Source of the DNA: Acidobacteriota bacterium
Lineage (GTDB): Bacteria; Acidobacteriota; Vicinamibacteria; Vicinamibacterales; UBA8438
Direction of reading: 5' to 3'
Length of the DNA: 64,000 bases
NCBI GenBank assembly: GCA_009838525.1
Contig: VXRJ01000031.1
Span: 1 to 64,000, forward strand
The notes under the pieces were generated by a model, which was not told where the DNA came from, ran no database searches, and was given only the letters and a program-made list of their open reading frames with translations. Position numbers and translations under genes: made by a program. Positions 1 to 8,439 of the stretch are shown in pieces (position 1 is the first letter of the stretch; every line of letters begins with the position of its first letter).

Positions 1-1247
1 GCGCGCCCTGGCGATGCCGGGGGTGGGGTGGCCGGCCGGGGCGATCCGCCCCCAGCCACCCGGCCCCCGGCCAACCGGCGCTCCGCCCCTCCGCCGTCCG
101 GCGCCGGAGCGCCCCGTCCCTGCAGGAGATCGGCCAGCGGGGTGAGTTTCCGGAGGTGCATCCACCGCAGCAGCGCCATCTCGAAGTGATGCCGCGGCTG
201 TGACGCGCTCCTGATGTCCGCCTCCGCCCGCGTCAGGAGATCGAACGCCCGAAGCAGATCTTCGCGCGAGAAACGTCCTGCCAGCTCAAGCAGACGGTCC
301 CGCTCGCCCTCGCCCGCGATCTCCGGATCGTCCGCCCGCGCGGGATCCACCGAGAGCACCAGCAGGTCGCGCACGGCCCGCGACAGCTCGCGGCACGCCT
401 GCCGCAAGTCGTACCCCGCCTCGACGAACCGTCCCGCCAGGACGAACACCGCGCCCGGCTCCTCGTCGGCCACCACCGTGACCGCGTCGAGCACCGGATC
501 GCGCCCGATCAGCCCCAGCACCGCCGAGACGTCGTCGACGTCTATGGACTCACCCGCGAACGCGATCACCTGATCGAAGGCGCTCTGCGCATCGCGCATG
601 CTGCCTTCGGCGGCGCGCGCGATCAGCGCGATCGCCGCGTCGTCGATGCGGACGGACTCGGCGTCCGCGATGGACCGCAACTGCTCGGTGATCTGGCGCG
701 CGCCGATCGTCCGGAGTTCGTGCACCTGTGACCGGGACAGGATCGTGTCCGGAATCTTCTCGAGTTGCGTTGTCGCCATCATGAAGATGACATGGGGCGG
801 CGGCTCTTCGATGGACTTGAGCAGTGCGTTGAACGAGTGGCTCGAAAGCTGGTGCACCTCGTCGATGATGAACACCTTGTAGCGGTCCCGCACCGGCGCC
901 ATCGCCAGCCCCGCGATGACCACCTCGCGGATGTTCTCGACCTGCGTGTGAGTGGCGGCGTCGATCTCCAGGACGTCGATGTCGCGTCCTTCGGCGATCT
1001 CGACACAGGCGTCGCAGGCGCCGCACGGATCGGGAGTCGGAGTCTCGTTCGATGTGCAGTTCAGCGCGCGGGCGAGGATGCGGGCGGTCGTGGTCTTGCC
1101 GACGCCGCGGGGCCCGGCGAACACGAACGCCTGCGCGAGGCGGCCGGCGGACAGCGCGTTGCGCAGAGTCTGCGTCACGCCGCGCTGCCCCACGACGTCG
1201 CCGAACTTCTGCGGGCGGTACTTCCGGGCGAGGACCTGATAGGCCAT
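1..1247 (-). CDS. dnaX: DNA polymerase III subunit gamma/tau, 5' part (cut by window start)
   Basis: Clamp-loader ATPase of the replicative polymerase holoenzyme. About 415 residues are visible without a stop, so the C-terminal (tau) part lies outside the window. The ATG at 1247-1245 gives a start typical of the family, MAYQVLARKYRPQKF. Seen: Walker A GPRGVGKT at residues 45-52; the zinc-module cysteines at about 64, 75, 78 and 81 (Cys-x10-Cys-x2-Cys-x2-Cys); and the Walker B-type motif DEVH at 129-132. From about residue 370 the sequence turns Pro/Gly/Ala-rich, as expected for the linker after the ATPase core. The SRP RNA gene lies just upstream on the same strand. No programmed-frameshift slippery tract is visible in the part present. 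Confidence 0.95.
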   Translation of the reverse strand, partial: MAYQVLARKYRPQKFGDVVGQRGVTQTLRNALSAGRLAQAFVFAGPRGVGKTTTARILARALNCTSNETPTPDPCGACDACVEIAEGRDIDVLEIDAATHTQVENIREVVIAGLAMAPVRDRYKVFIIDEVHQLSSHSFNALLKSIEEPPPHVIFMMATTQLEKIPDTILSRSQVHELRTIGARQITEQLRSIADAESVRIDDAAIALIARAAEGSMRDAQSAFDQVIAFAGESIDVDDVSAVLGLIGRDPVLDAVTVVADEEPGAVFVLAGRFVEAGYDLRQACRELSRAVRDLLVLSVDPARADDPEIAGEGERDRLLELAGRFSREDLLRAFDLLTRAEADIRSASQPRHHFEMALLRWMHLRKLTPLADLLQGRGAPAPDGGGAERRLAGGRVAGGGSPRPATPPPASPGR

Positions 1248-1277
1248 GGCGGGACGTCAACCGGTATGCGTGCGCTG

Positions 1278-1417
1278 TCCGAGCGGCGAACCCCGCCGCG
1301 ACCCGGAAGACCTGCGGCACATGTCAGTGGCTACTTAGCGCTGCTGCCTTCCGGCCCTGACGCGGTTCGTAGGCTGAAATTGCACAGGTTCCGAGCCGCG
1401 GCGCGACCCGCCGGACG
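1278..1417 (-). ncRNA. ffs: Signal recognition particle RNA (bacterial SRP RNA)
   Basis: On the minus strand, 1361-1340 carry the universal Ffh-binding helix 8 signature: GTCAGG, then GCCGGAAGG, then CAGCAGC, with the GGAA tetraloop. The flanks fold into the long helix 5: CCGCGGCTCGG (about 1401-1391) pairs with CCGGGTCGCGG (about 1306-1296), ACCTG (1389-1385) pairs with CAGGT (1314-1310), and an outer GGCGGG (1412-1407) pairs with TTCGCC (1290-1285) by G-C and G-T pairs. The RNA binds Ffh and targets membrane and secreted proteins during translation. The ends are estimated from the outermost pairing. The location directly upstream of dnaX is seen in other bacteria. Confidence 0.88.
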
Positions 1418-1488
1418 GTTCCTCAGTGTACGTGCCGCGCGGGCGCCGATCAAGAAGTCCGAAGGCCGGCCATCGCGACGGGCGCCCG

Positions 1489-2226
1489 CTACTTCGACTC
1501 GTCTTCCCCGGCCGCCGCAAGGCCTTCGAGCGCTCGCCACAGCCTGGTCGTCTCCTCCGTGGCGTCGGCTACGGCGGTCTCGGCCAGCACGATCGCTTCC
1601 GACTGGAAACGTTCGCCGTAGACGCGCTCGTTCGCGTCGCGGTCCGCCCGGACCGTCGCGCCGCCGAGGGTCGCCCCGGCAAAAACGCCGCGCGTCCGCG
1701 AATAGCTGAGAATCTCGGCCGTCATCTGGATGTCGGTCGAGGCTTCCAGGCTGCGGCCCACCGGACCCACGACGGCTGATACGTCCCCGCCAAGCTTGAA
1801 CTCGTTGGCGAGCAGCCGGGTCAGGCCGCGCCGGTTCTGTATCAGCAGGATGACATCGACGGACTGGGCGCCCACCTGCAGGCCGATGCTGCCACCGGTC
1901 AACGTCAGGAACGCCGGCATGGACCACGCGCCGGTCGCCTCGTCCCGCGCCACGATCACCCCGCGGCCGCGCTGGCCACCGAGGAAGAAACCCGCCCTGA
2001 CGGTAGACGGGAAGATCGCGACGCCAACCGACCGGTCCAGAATCGCCTGCGGAATCATGCGGTCGGGAGCCTCCGTGATCTCTTCCAGCACGATGGCCGC
2101 CTCGTCGACACGCCCCAGGTCTTCTTCGCTCGCGGCTGCCTGAACCGACCCGCCGGCCAGCGTCAGGCCCGCCGCCGTGGCCACGACGGCGGCAGCGTGT
2201 AGGGCACGATGGATTCTTGAACGCAT
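1489..2226 (-). CDS. Exported SYLF/Ysc84-domain (DUF500) lipid-binding protein
   Basis: About 245 residues. An N-terminal signal peptide (MRSRIHRALH followed by a hydrophobic Ala/Val/Leu stretch ending VQAAA) suggests export to the periplasm. The rest matches the SYLF/Ysc84 fold: a helical lead with the motif IPQAILDRSVGVAIFPS, then GGQRGRGVIVAR, GGSIGLQVGAQSVD and a C-terminal segment ending near YGERF. Family members bind phosphoinositides or lipids in eukaryotes; the bacterial role is unclear. The start at 2226 is preferred over the in-frame ATG at 2241 because AGGAGAT sits a few bases before 2226 and the longer form would put extra residues before the signal peptide. It lies between the SRP RNA and a tRNA-Ser gene, both on the same strand. 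Confidence 0.85.
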   Translation of the reverse strand: MRSRIHRALHAAAVVATAAGLTLAGGSVQAAASEEDLGRVDEAAIVLEEITEAPDRMIPQAILDRSVGVAIFPSTVRAGFFLGGQRGRGVIVARDEATGAWSMPAFLTLTGGSIGLQVGAQSVDVILLIQNRRGLTRLLANEFKLGGDVSAVVGPVGRSLEASTDIQMTAEILSYSRTRGVFAGATLGGATVRADRDANERVYGERFQSEAIVLAETAVADATEETTRLWRALEGLAAAGEDESK

Positions 2227-2286
2227 GGAGATCTCCTGCATATCTCGATGGAAACCGAAGCGGACCGCGGAATGGACCCGGTCAAC

Positions 2287-2377
2287 TGGCGGAGAGGGTG
2301 GGATTCGAACCCACGTGCCGGTTACCCGACAAGACGCTTTCGAGGCGCCCCCGTTACAACCACTTCGGTACCTCTCC
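2287..2377 (-). tRNA. tRNA-Ser (anticodon CGA)
   Basis: A class II tRNA with a long variable arm. The acceptor stem GGAGAGG (2377-2371) pairs with CCTCTCC (2297-2291), followed by discriminator G and an encoded CCA (2289-2287). The anticodon stem GGCGC/GCGTC encloses loop CTCGAAA, giving anticodon CGA, which reads UCG. The T arm contains GTGGGTTCGAATCCCAC. An open frame translated across it on the other strand gives the well-known spurious peptide GWDSNPRAGYP. Confidence 0.95.
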
Positions 2378-2379
2378 GT

Positions 2380-2673
2380 CTACTCTGTGAGCATACCAGC
2401 ACCGACGCCCCGCTCGCGCGCCTTGCCGGGCGCCTTGAGCGCCGAGCGTGGCGGCGGCGCCTCGCTCAACCGACCCAGCCGTCGTTCCAGATGCAGCGCG
2501 GCCAGAGCGAGTGCTTCCCGAAAGGTAGCGGCCCGGAAGCGCGCACGGCAGGGACGACCGTCGTGGGTGGCGACAGTGGCGATCCAGGCGTCTTCATGAC
2601 CCGCGACGTGAGCGACCGGACGGACAGTGACTTCGCACGGCGTACGACCGAAGACAAACGCCCTGCCGAACAT
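2380..2673 (-). CDS. Small hypothetical protein divergent from the repressor gene
   Basis: 97 residues, starting at ATG 2673. I do not recognise the family. The N-terminal 70 residues look like a folded domain: beta-rich (FGRTPCEVTVRPVAHVAGHE, then AWIATVATHDG) followed by an amphipathic helix (TFREALALAALHLERRL). The C-terminal tail is basic and Pro/Ala-rich. There is no signal peptide or membrane segment. It ends two bases from the tRNA-Ser gene. Its start faces the XRE/S24-like repressor across 61 bp that contain two dyads, so it is a plausible target of that regulator. No clear ribosome-binding site is visible. The call rests on residue composition and context only. Confidence 0.45.
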   Translation of the reverse strand: MFGRAFVFGRTPCEVTVRPVAHVAGHEDAWIATVATHDGRPCRARFRAATFREALALAALHLERRLGRLSEAPPPRSALKAPGKARERGVGAGMLTE

Positions 2674-2684
2674 AGTGGTTGAAC

Positions 2685-2725
2685 TATACGTTTATAAGCG
2701 TATCTCGTGCATACAGTATACGCAC
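2685..2725. promoter_or_regulatory. Two adjacent operator-like dyads in a divergent promoter region
   Basis: Between the small minus-strand gene (start 2673) and the plus-strand repressor (start 2735) lies an AT-rich stretch unlike the surrounding GC-rich DNA. It holds the dyad ATACG-8 bp-CGTAT (2686-2703) and the near-palindrome GTGCATAC-A-GTATACGCAC (2707-2725). Both share GTATAC/CGTAT half-sites. Their position over the divergent promoters fits autoregulation by the adjacent HTH protein. TATAAA- and TATAGT-like hexamers occur on the minus strand here. Binding is inferred. Confidence 0.5.
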
Positions 2726-2734
2726 TGGCCATAA

Positions 2735-3481
2735 GTGATTGATTCTATTGATGTAACGGTTTGCAGCGCCAGCGTGGCGACGTGTACCCTTCCCGCCGTG
2801 TCGTTCGGCAGCAACATCAGGCGGCTCCGGTCAGCTGTGGGCATCCGAACCCAGCGCGAGCTTGCGGACCGGCTCGGCGTTCCACAACCTCAGGTGTCGG
2901 ACTGGGAGAACGACCGGTACGCCGTACTCGAAACCGGCACGCTGCTTCGCCTCGCCAAGGCGCTCCACTGCTCGGTGGATCAACTGCTGAGCGGCGTCGA
3001 TCCGGACTACGACCGAGTTCGCGAGGCGACGGCGGCCGTTCCGGGCGACGTCCCCACGCGGATCGACTTGCTGCGCGGGACCCAAGCGGACATCCCCGTC
3101 GTGGCCGAGGGCGACGCGGCGCCAGTTCCCATCCGCTGGCGCGGGTCGAAGCCGGCGCCGCCACAGGTCCTGCTGCGCCTCCCCCGCCCCGGCGACCTCG
3201 ACGATCCCGACGCGTACGGCGTCGAGGTCCGGAGCGACGCCATGCTACCCGCCCATCGTCCGCGAAGCATCGCCATCGTCGCCCCGCGTCGCCGGTTCGA
3301 AGATGGCGACGAGGTGTACGCCCAACTGGTTTCGGGCGAGCGTTCGATCCGCGTTGTGACCAAGACGACGGGCGCCTACCTGCTGCAGCCGTACAACCTC
3401 GCCTATCCAGCCCGCGTCGTGAAACGGCGCGACATGCACGCCCTTCACGTCATCGTCTACTCGCGTCGTCGCGAACCCTGA
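2735..3481 (+). CDS. XRE-family repressor with a catalytically dead S24/LexA-like domain
   Basis: 248 residues from a GTG start; an internal GTG at 2798 would begin at SFGSNIRRLR and may be the real start. Residues about 26-85 are an HTH_XRE DNA-binding domain (TQRELADRLGVPQPQVSDWE). Residues about 145-248 align with the LexA/CI S24 peptidase fold (YGVEVRSDAM, then AIVAPRRRFEDGDEVYAQL). In active members the motif is G-D-S-M with a Ser nucleophile and a Lys in a T-V-K-R strand. Here the motif reads S-D-A-M (Ala169) and the strand reads S-I-R-V (Arg206), so both catalytic residues are missing. Self-cleavage, and therefore classical SOS-type induction, is unlikely. The gene sits between two tRNA-Ser genes and beside dyads it may bind. 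Confidence 0.85.
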   Translation: MIDSIDVTVCSASVATCTLPAVSFGSNIRRLRSAVGIRTQRELADRLGVPQPQVSDWENDRYAVLETGTLLRLAKALHCSVDQLLSGVDPDYDRVREATAAVPGDVPTRIDLLRGTQADIPVVAEGDAAPVPIRWRGSKPAPPQVLLRLPRPGDLDDPDAYGVEVRSDAMLPAHRPRSIAIVAPRRRFEDGDEVYAQLVSGERSIRVVTKTTGAYLLQPYNLAYPARVVKRRDMHALHVIVYSRRREP

Positions 3482-3591
3482 GCTGGAGCGGGAGCGCCTG
3501 GCGGCGGCGCCGTTCACGCGGCGTCCATCGCCGCCGGCAGGCGCGAGGCCTCTTGCCGGTCTGCTAGACTGAACCGACCCACCCGGCGCGC

Positions 3592-3684
3592 GGAGAGATG
3601 TCCGAGTGGCTGAAGGAGCACGCTTGGAAAGCGTGTGTAGGGGTAATCCCCCTACCGTGGGTTCGAATCCCACTCTCTCCGCCA
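3592..3684 (+). tRNA. tRNA-Ser (anticodon GGA)
   Basis: A class II tRNA. Acceptor GGAGAGA (3592-3598) pairs with TCTCTCC (3674-3680), followed by G and an encoded CCA. The anticodon stem CACGC/GCGTG encloses loop TTGGAAA, anticodon GGA, reading UCC/UCU. The variable arm is GTAGGGGTAATCCCCCTAC and the T arm is GTGGGTTCGAATCCCAC. The region downstream is gene-poor and AT-rich. Confidence 0.96.
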
Positions 3685-4168
3685 CTAGACCCGCTCAGGA
3701 GCCTCGAAAGATAGCCAGGGACCCGAGCGGCCCCCCGGAGGCCAGGTCCTGACCTCGACGGAAGAAGTGGTGACCGTCGAGGTCGTACCCCAGGAGGACC
3801 GCTCAGGAATCAAGGCCGCTCGACCATTTGGCCACGTTGAGGGACAGGCATAGCCAAGGCCATATAAAGCGACCATATTGTTAGCACTCATGGGTTACAC
3901 ACGATAACAGTACGACTATTGCCTACCGATAATGCTGTGAGCGATTGCAGCCAGCTATTTAAACGATATATTGAATATATTCTGGATCACTATAGCGATA
4001 ATTCAAGCGCATTACCGGTCAAGGAGCGCACCGAGGAGAATCGCCCGTGTGCGACATTAGAACGACGAAACGAAGGCAGGAGAGAAAAACAGCGACTCCC
4101 TGGACGTGGAACAGGAGGTCGCACGTCGTGGCGGGCAGGCGTCCGAGGGGCAGGACGAAGACGACGAA
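3685..4168. other. Gene-free stretch 3' of tRNA-Ser, partly AT-rich
   Basis: About 480 bases with no convincing gene. The first part holds a nested inverted repeat (3725-3804). Positions about 3850-4015 are strikingly AT-rich for this genome (runs such as TTTAAACGATATATTGAATATATTC). A frame opening at 3919 has about 35 plausible residues, then becomes Arg-rich and runs antisense to the spondin gene. The position just after a tRNA gene and the foreign composition suggest a decayed integrated element, but I found no repeat of the tRNA 3' end that would mark an attachment site. Confidence 0.5.
3725..3804. repeat. Nested inverted repeat (about 80 nt)
   Basis: The inner stem is perfect: GACCTCGACGG (3751-3761) and CCGTCGAGGTC (3774-3784) with a 12-nt loop. 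The outer arms GAGCGGCCCCCC (3725-3736) and GGAGGACCGCTC (3793-3804) pair at 10 of 12 positions. There is no T-run after it on either strand, so it does not look like a simple terminator. It could be a structured RNA, a protein-binding site or the relic of a mobile element next to the tRNA. Confidence 0.6.
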
Positions 4169-4173
4169 GAAAG

Positions 4174-4221
4174 CCGGCCGGGAGCGCGGCGGCGCCATGG
4201 CCAAGCCGCCCTCCCGGCCGG
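4174..4221 (-). terminator. Probable terminator of the spondin-domain gene
   Basis: CCGGCCGGGAG (4174-4184) and CTCCCGGCCGG (4211-4221) form a perfect 11-bp stem 10 bp beyond the stop of the minus-strand gene at 4231. On the minus strand it is followed by CTTTCTT. The loop is long (26 nt) and itself GC-rich. Confidence 0.6.
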
Positions 4222-4230
4222 AAAGAGACG

Positions 4231-4908
4231 CTACTGAATCCGGGTGACCGTGATCATCGCGACCGGATTTTTCCAGTCGCGATCTGGTCCGAAGTCCCCC
4301 ACACCAGTGATGCCGTTGTGGATCGTGACGAAGCCCTCGCCGTGTGCATGCTCAGGGTGCGTGTGTGCATCCGCGCACTCCGGCCACATATCACGACCGG
4401 GGATGTGTTCGCAGCTCTCGTCGTTCGCCTCAGTGCCGGCGTCCCACGCATGCGCGTAGGTCATCATCGCGCCCGGCATCGTCGGCAACTCCATCGTCGC
4501 GGCGACAAAGGCGTCGTTCGTCGGGACGAGCATGGAGACCAGACTCAGGTAGCGGTGCATGCCGCTGCCTGAGATCTGCAAGGTGGCGCTGCGGCCCGGA
4601 GGGGTCATGGCCATGCCGGTCTCAACCGACATCACCGACGACATCCCCTCCAGCATCATCTGGAGCGGCATCGTGTCGCCGCCCTCGGCGATCGCTTCGA
4701 GTGCCTCCGACGCGGGCATGCCCGGCGTGAAGATCATCGAGTCGTGTGAATGCGTCGCCAGCAGGAACGGCGTCATGACCTGCTGGGTTGTCAGGTTCAC
4801 GACCTTAACTTCCCACATGCCGGTCCAACTATCCTGCGCGGAGGCGCTGGATGCGCCCATGGCAAAAACCACAGCCAGCACCGCCAGGATTGAAATCGAT
4901 CGCTTCAT
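4231..4908 (-). CDS. Exported spondin-domain protein
   Basis: About 225 residues. MKRSISILAVLAVVFAMG, ending SASA, is a clear signal peptide, so the product is secreted or periplasmic. The mature part begins with the spondin_N pattern (WEVKVVNLTTQQVMTPFLLATHS, split here for length) and contains FTPGMPASEALEAIAEGGDT, then a His/Met-rich middle. The end has DRDWKNPVAMITV, matching the family's last strand. Bacterial members are thought to be surface or adhesive proteins; the function here is unknown. The start at 4908 is supported by GAGGAGG six bases upstream; the open frame extends to 5160 but lacks such a site. It is a single gene followed by a hairpin terminator. Confidence 0.85.
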   Translation of the reverse strand: MKRSISILAVLAVVFAMGASSASAQDSWTGMWEVKVVNLTTQQVMTPFLLATHSHDSMIFTPGMPASEALEAIAEGGDTMPLQMMLEGMSSVMSVETGMAMTPPGRSATLQISGSGMHRYLSLVSMLVPTNDAFVAATMELPTMPGAMMTYAHAWDAGTEANDESCEHIPGRDMWPECADAHTHPEHAHGEGFVTIHNGITGVGDFGPDRDWKNPVAMITVTRIQ

Positions 4909-5201
4909 GTCAGCCTCCTCTACGGAACGAAGTACAACGCGGAGCCACGGAAGACCCATCGCCGTGACCCCTTCGACCCGGCGGCATCGACGATAGCGTC
5001 TGGAACCAGCCCAGACGGTTAGTCGATGCTTATATCCGCCAAGCCAACGCAGGACGCTACACGTCTGCATTGCCGGTGTCAAACGGAGTTGTCTTTCTTG
5101 TGGGGCTCCGGCGACCAGAAGGAAGAGAGTCATCTCGGGCGCTTCGGCCATGGACGGCATTCCACCGTCCGGCTATCACGTCGACGCTCTTGGAGTTGCG
5201 G

Positions 5202-6871
<1,670 letters not shown>

Positions 6872-6901
6872 TCGTCGATAATCGCCAGGAATGGACACAC
6901 C

Positions 6902-7405
6902 GTGACGACACCGCTGAAGTACGCGACCACGCGGGAAACGGCGCCGGACAACCTCATCGACGGAGTCCGCACGAAGCAGCTCCGGCAGATTCCGGACGAA
7001 CGGGGCTGGCTGCTGGAGATCCTCCGCGCCGACGACCCGCTCTTCCGGAAGTTCGGACAGGTGTATGTCTCGGCCACCTACCCCGGCGTCGTCAAGGCGT
7101 GGCACTACCACGAGAAGCAGGTGGATCACTTCGCCTGCATCGCCGGCATGATCAAGCTGGTGCTGTTCGACACGCGCGAGGGCTCTCCGACGAAGGACCG
7201 CGTCAACGAGTTCTTCATCGGGGCGCAGCAGCCTCTGCTGGTGCAGATCCCGAACCTGGTCTACCACGGCTGGAAGTGCATCGGGACGGAGCCGTCGCTG
7301 GTCGTGAACATCCCGACCGAACCCTACAGCTACGATGATCCCGACGAGTACCGGATCGAGCCGCACGGCGCGCTGCCGTACGACTGGGCGCGCAAGGACG
7401 GGTAA
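6902..7405 (+). CDS. rmlC: dTDP-4-dehydrorhamnose 3,5-epimerase-type cupin
   Basis: 167 residues from GTG 6902, with an AGGAA ribosome-binding site upstream. An RmlC-type cupin: IPDERGWLLEILRADD, YPGVVKAWHYHEKQVDHF (catalytic His within AWHYHEKQ) and IPNLVYHGWKCIG. It acts on dTDP-4-keto-6-deoxyglucose. It is somewhat shorter than classical RmlC (about 180) and resembles the group that includes 3- or 5-specific epimerases, so the exact sugar product is uncertain. There is no rmlD reductase in the window, so the end product need not be rhamnose. Confidence 0.85.
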   Translation: MTTPLKYATTRETAPDNLIDGVRTKQLRQIPDERGWLLEILRADDPLFRKFGQVYVSATYPGVVKAWHYHEKQVDHFACIAGMIKLVLFDTREGSPTKDRVNEFFIGAQQPLLVQIPNLVYHGWKCIGTEPSLVVNIPTEPYSYDDPDEYRIEPHGALPYDWARKDG

Positions 7406-7425
7406 ACGGTCCGAGGACCTGATCG

Positions 7426-8439
7426 ATGGTCGACGTGCTCGTCACCGGCGGCGCCGGGTTCATCGGCAGCCATTTCGTGGAGTACGCCCTCGAGGCGCAC
7501 GCCGACTGGCGCGTCACGACACTCGACAAGCTGACCTACGCCGGCCGGCGCGAGAACCTCGCGGCCGTCGAGAACGACCCCCGCCACCGCTTTGTGCGGG
7601 GCGACATCGCTGACGCGGCGGTCGCCGCGCCATTGGTCCGCAACGCCGAAATCGTCGTCCACTTCGCGGCCGAGACGCACGTCGACCGCTCCGTGGAGGA
7701 GGCCGGGGCGTTCATCCGGACCGACGTTCACGGAACGTTCGTCCTCCTCGACGCCGCCCGCGCGTCCCCGAACCTCCGCTGTTTCGTGCAGATCTCGACG
7801 GACGAGGTGTACGGCAGCGTGACGGAAGGCCTGAGCCGCGAGACCGACGAGTTGCTCCCGCGGAATCCCTACGCCGCCAGCAAGGCCGGCGCCGACCGGC
7901 TCGCGTACAGCTACTGGGCAACGCACGGGGTGCCGGTGGTGGTGACGCGCGCGTCGAACAACTACGGATCGCGGCAGTACCCCGAGAAGGTGATTCCGCT
8001 GTTCATCACGAACGCCATTGACCACCGCGAGGTGCCGCTCTACGGCGACGGGCTGAACGTCCGCGACTGGCTTCACGTCGATGATCACTGCCGCGCCCTC
8101 GACCTGCTGATCGAGTGCGGCGAGCGTGGCGAGACCTACAACATCGGCGGCGGGAACGAAGTGGCGAACATCGACCTCACGCGCCGGCTGCTCGAGCTGC
8201 TCGACCGTCCGGAGTCGCTGATCAAGCCGGTGGCCGACCGCCCCGGCCACGACCGCCGCTACGCTCTAGACACCACCAAGCTGCGCGCCCTGGGCTGGGA
8301 GCCGCAGGTAGGGTTCGATGACGGGTTGCGCGCCACGGTCGACTGGTACGTCCGGAACGAAGCGTGGTGGCGTCCGATCAAGGAGCAGAGCGAGGCGTTT
8401 CGAGCCTTTCACGACCGGCAGTACGCCAACCGCGGCTGA
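7426..8439 (+). CDS. rmlB: dTDP-glucose 4,6-dehydratase
   Basis: 337 residues of the extended short-chain dehydrogenase family. The NAD-binding motif TGGAGFIGSH is at residues about 7-16; STDEVYG carries the Thr and the Asp-Glu pair used in dehydration; YAASKAG carries the catalytic Tyr-x3-Lys. It converts dTDP-glucose to dTDP-4-keto-6-deoxyglucose. The length is normal. It starts 20 bp after rmlC in the same operon. Its last 62 bases overlap the 3' end of the convergent glycosidase-glycosyltransferase gene. Confidence 0.93.
   Translation: MVDVLVTGGAGFIGSHFVEYALEAHADWRVTTLDKLTYAGRRENLAAVENDPRHRFVRGDIADAAVAAPLVRNAEIVVHFAAETHVDRSVEEAGAFIRTDVHGTFVLLDAARASPNLRCFVQISTDEVYGSVTEGLSRETDELLPRNPYAASKAGADRLAYSYWATHGVPVVVTRASNNYGSRQYPEKVIPLFITNAIDHREVPLYGDGLNVRDWLHVDDHCRALDLLIECGERGETYNIGGGNEVANIDLTRRLLELLDRPESLIKPVADRPGHDRRYALDTTKLRALGWEPQVGFDDGLRATVDWYVRNEAWWRPIKEQSEAFRAFHDRQYANRG

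Noticed and set aside
2248-2682. Plus-strand frame encoding GWDSNPRAGYP
   Set aside because: This peptide is the usual artefact of translating a tRNA-Ser gene (2287-2377).
3245-3685. Minus-strand frame beginning MAERVGFEPTVGG
   Set aside because: The start is the reverse translation of tRNA-Ser(GGA) and the rest is antisense to the repressor gene.
3685-4015. An attachment site made by duplication of the tRNA-Ser 3' end
   Set aside because: I compared the T-arm and acceptor sequence with the downstream region and found no second copy within the window.
3919-4572. Plus-strand ORF with a plausible first 35 residues
   Set aside because: After the AT-rich start it becomes Arg-rich and runs antisense to the spondin gene; no ribosome-binding site is visible.
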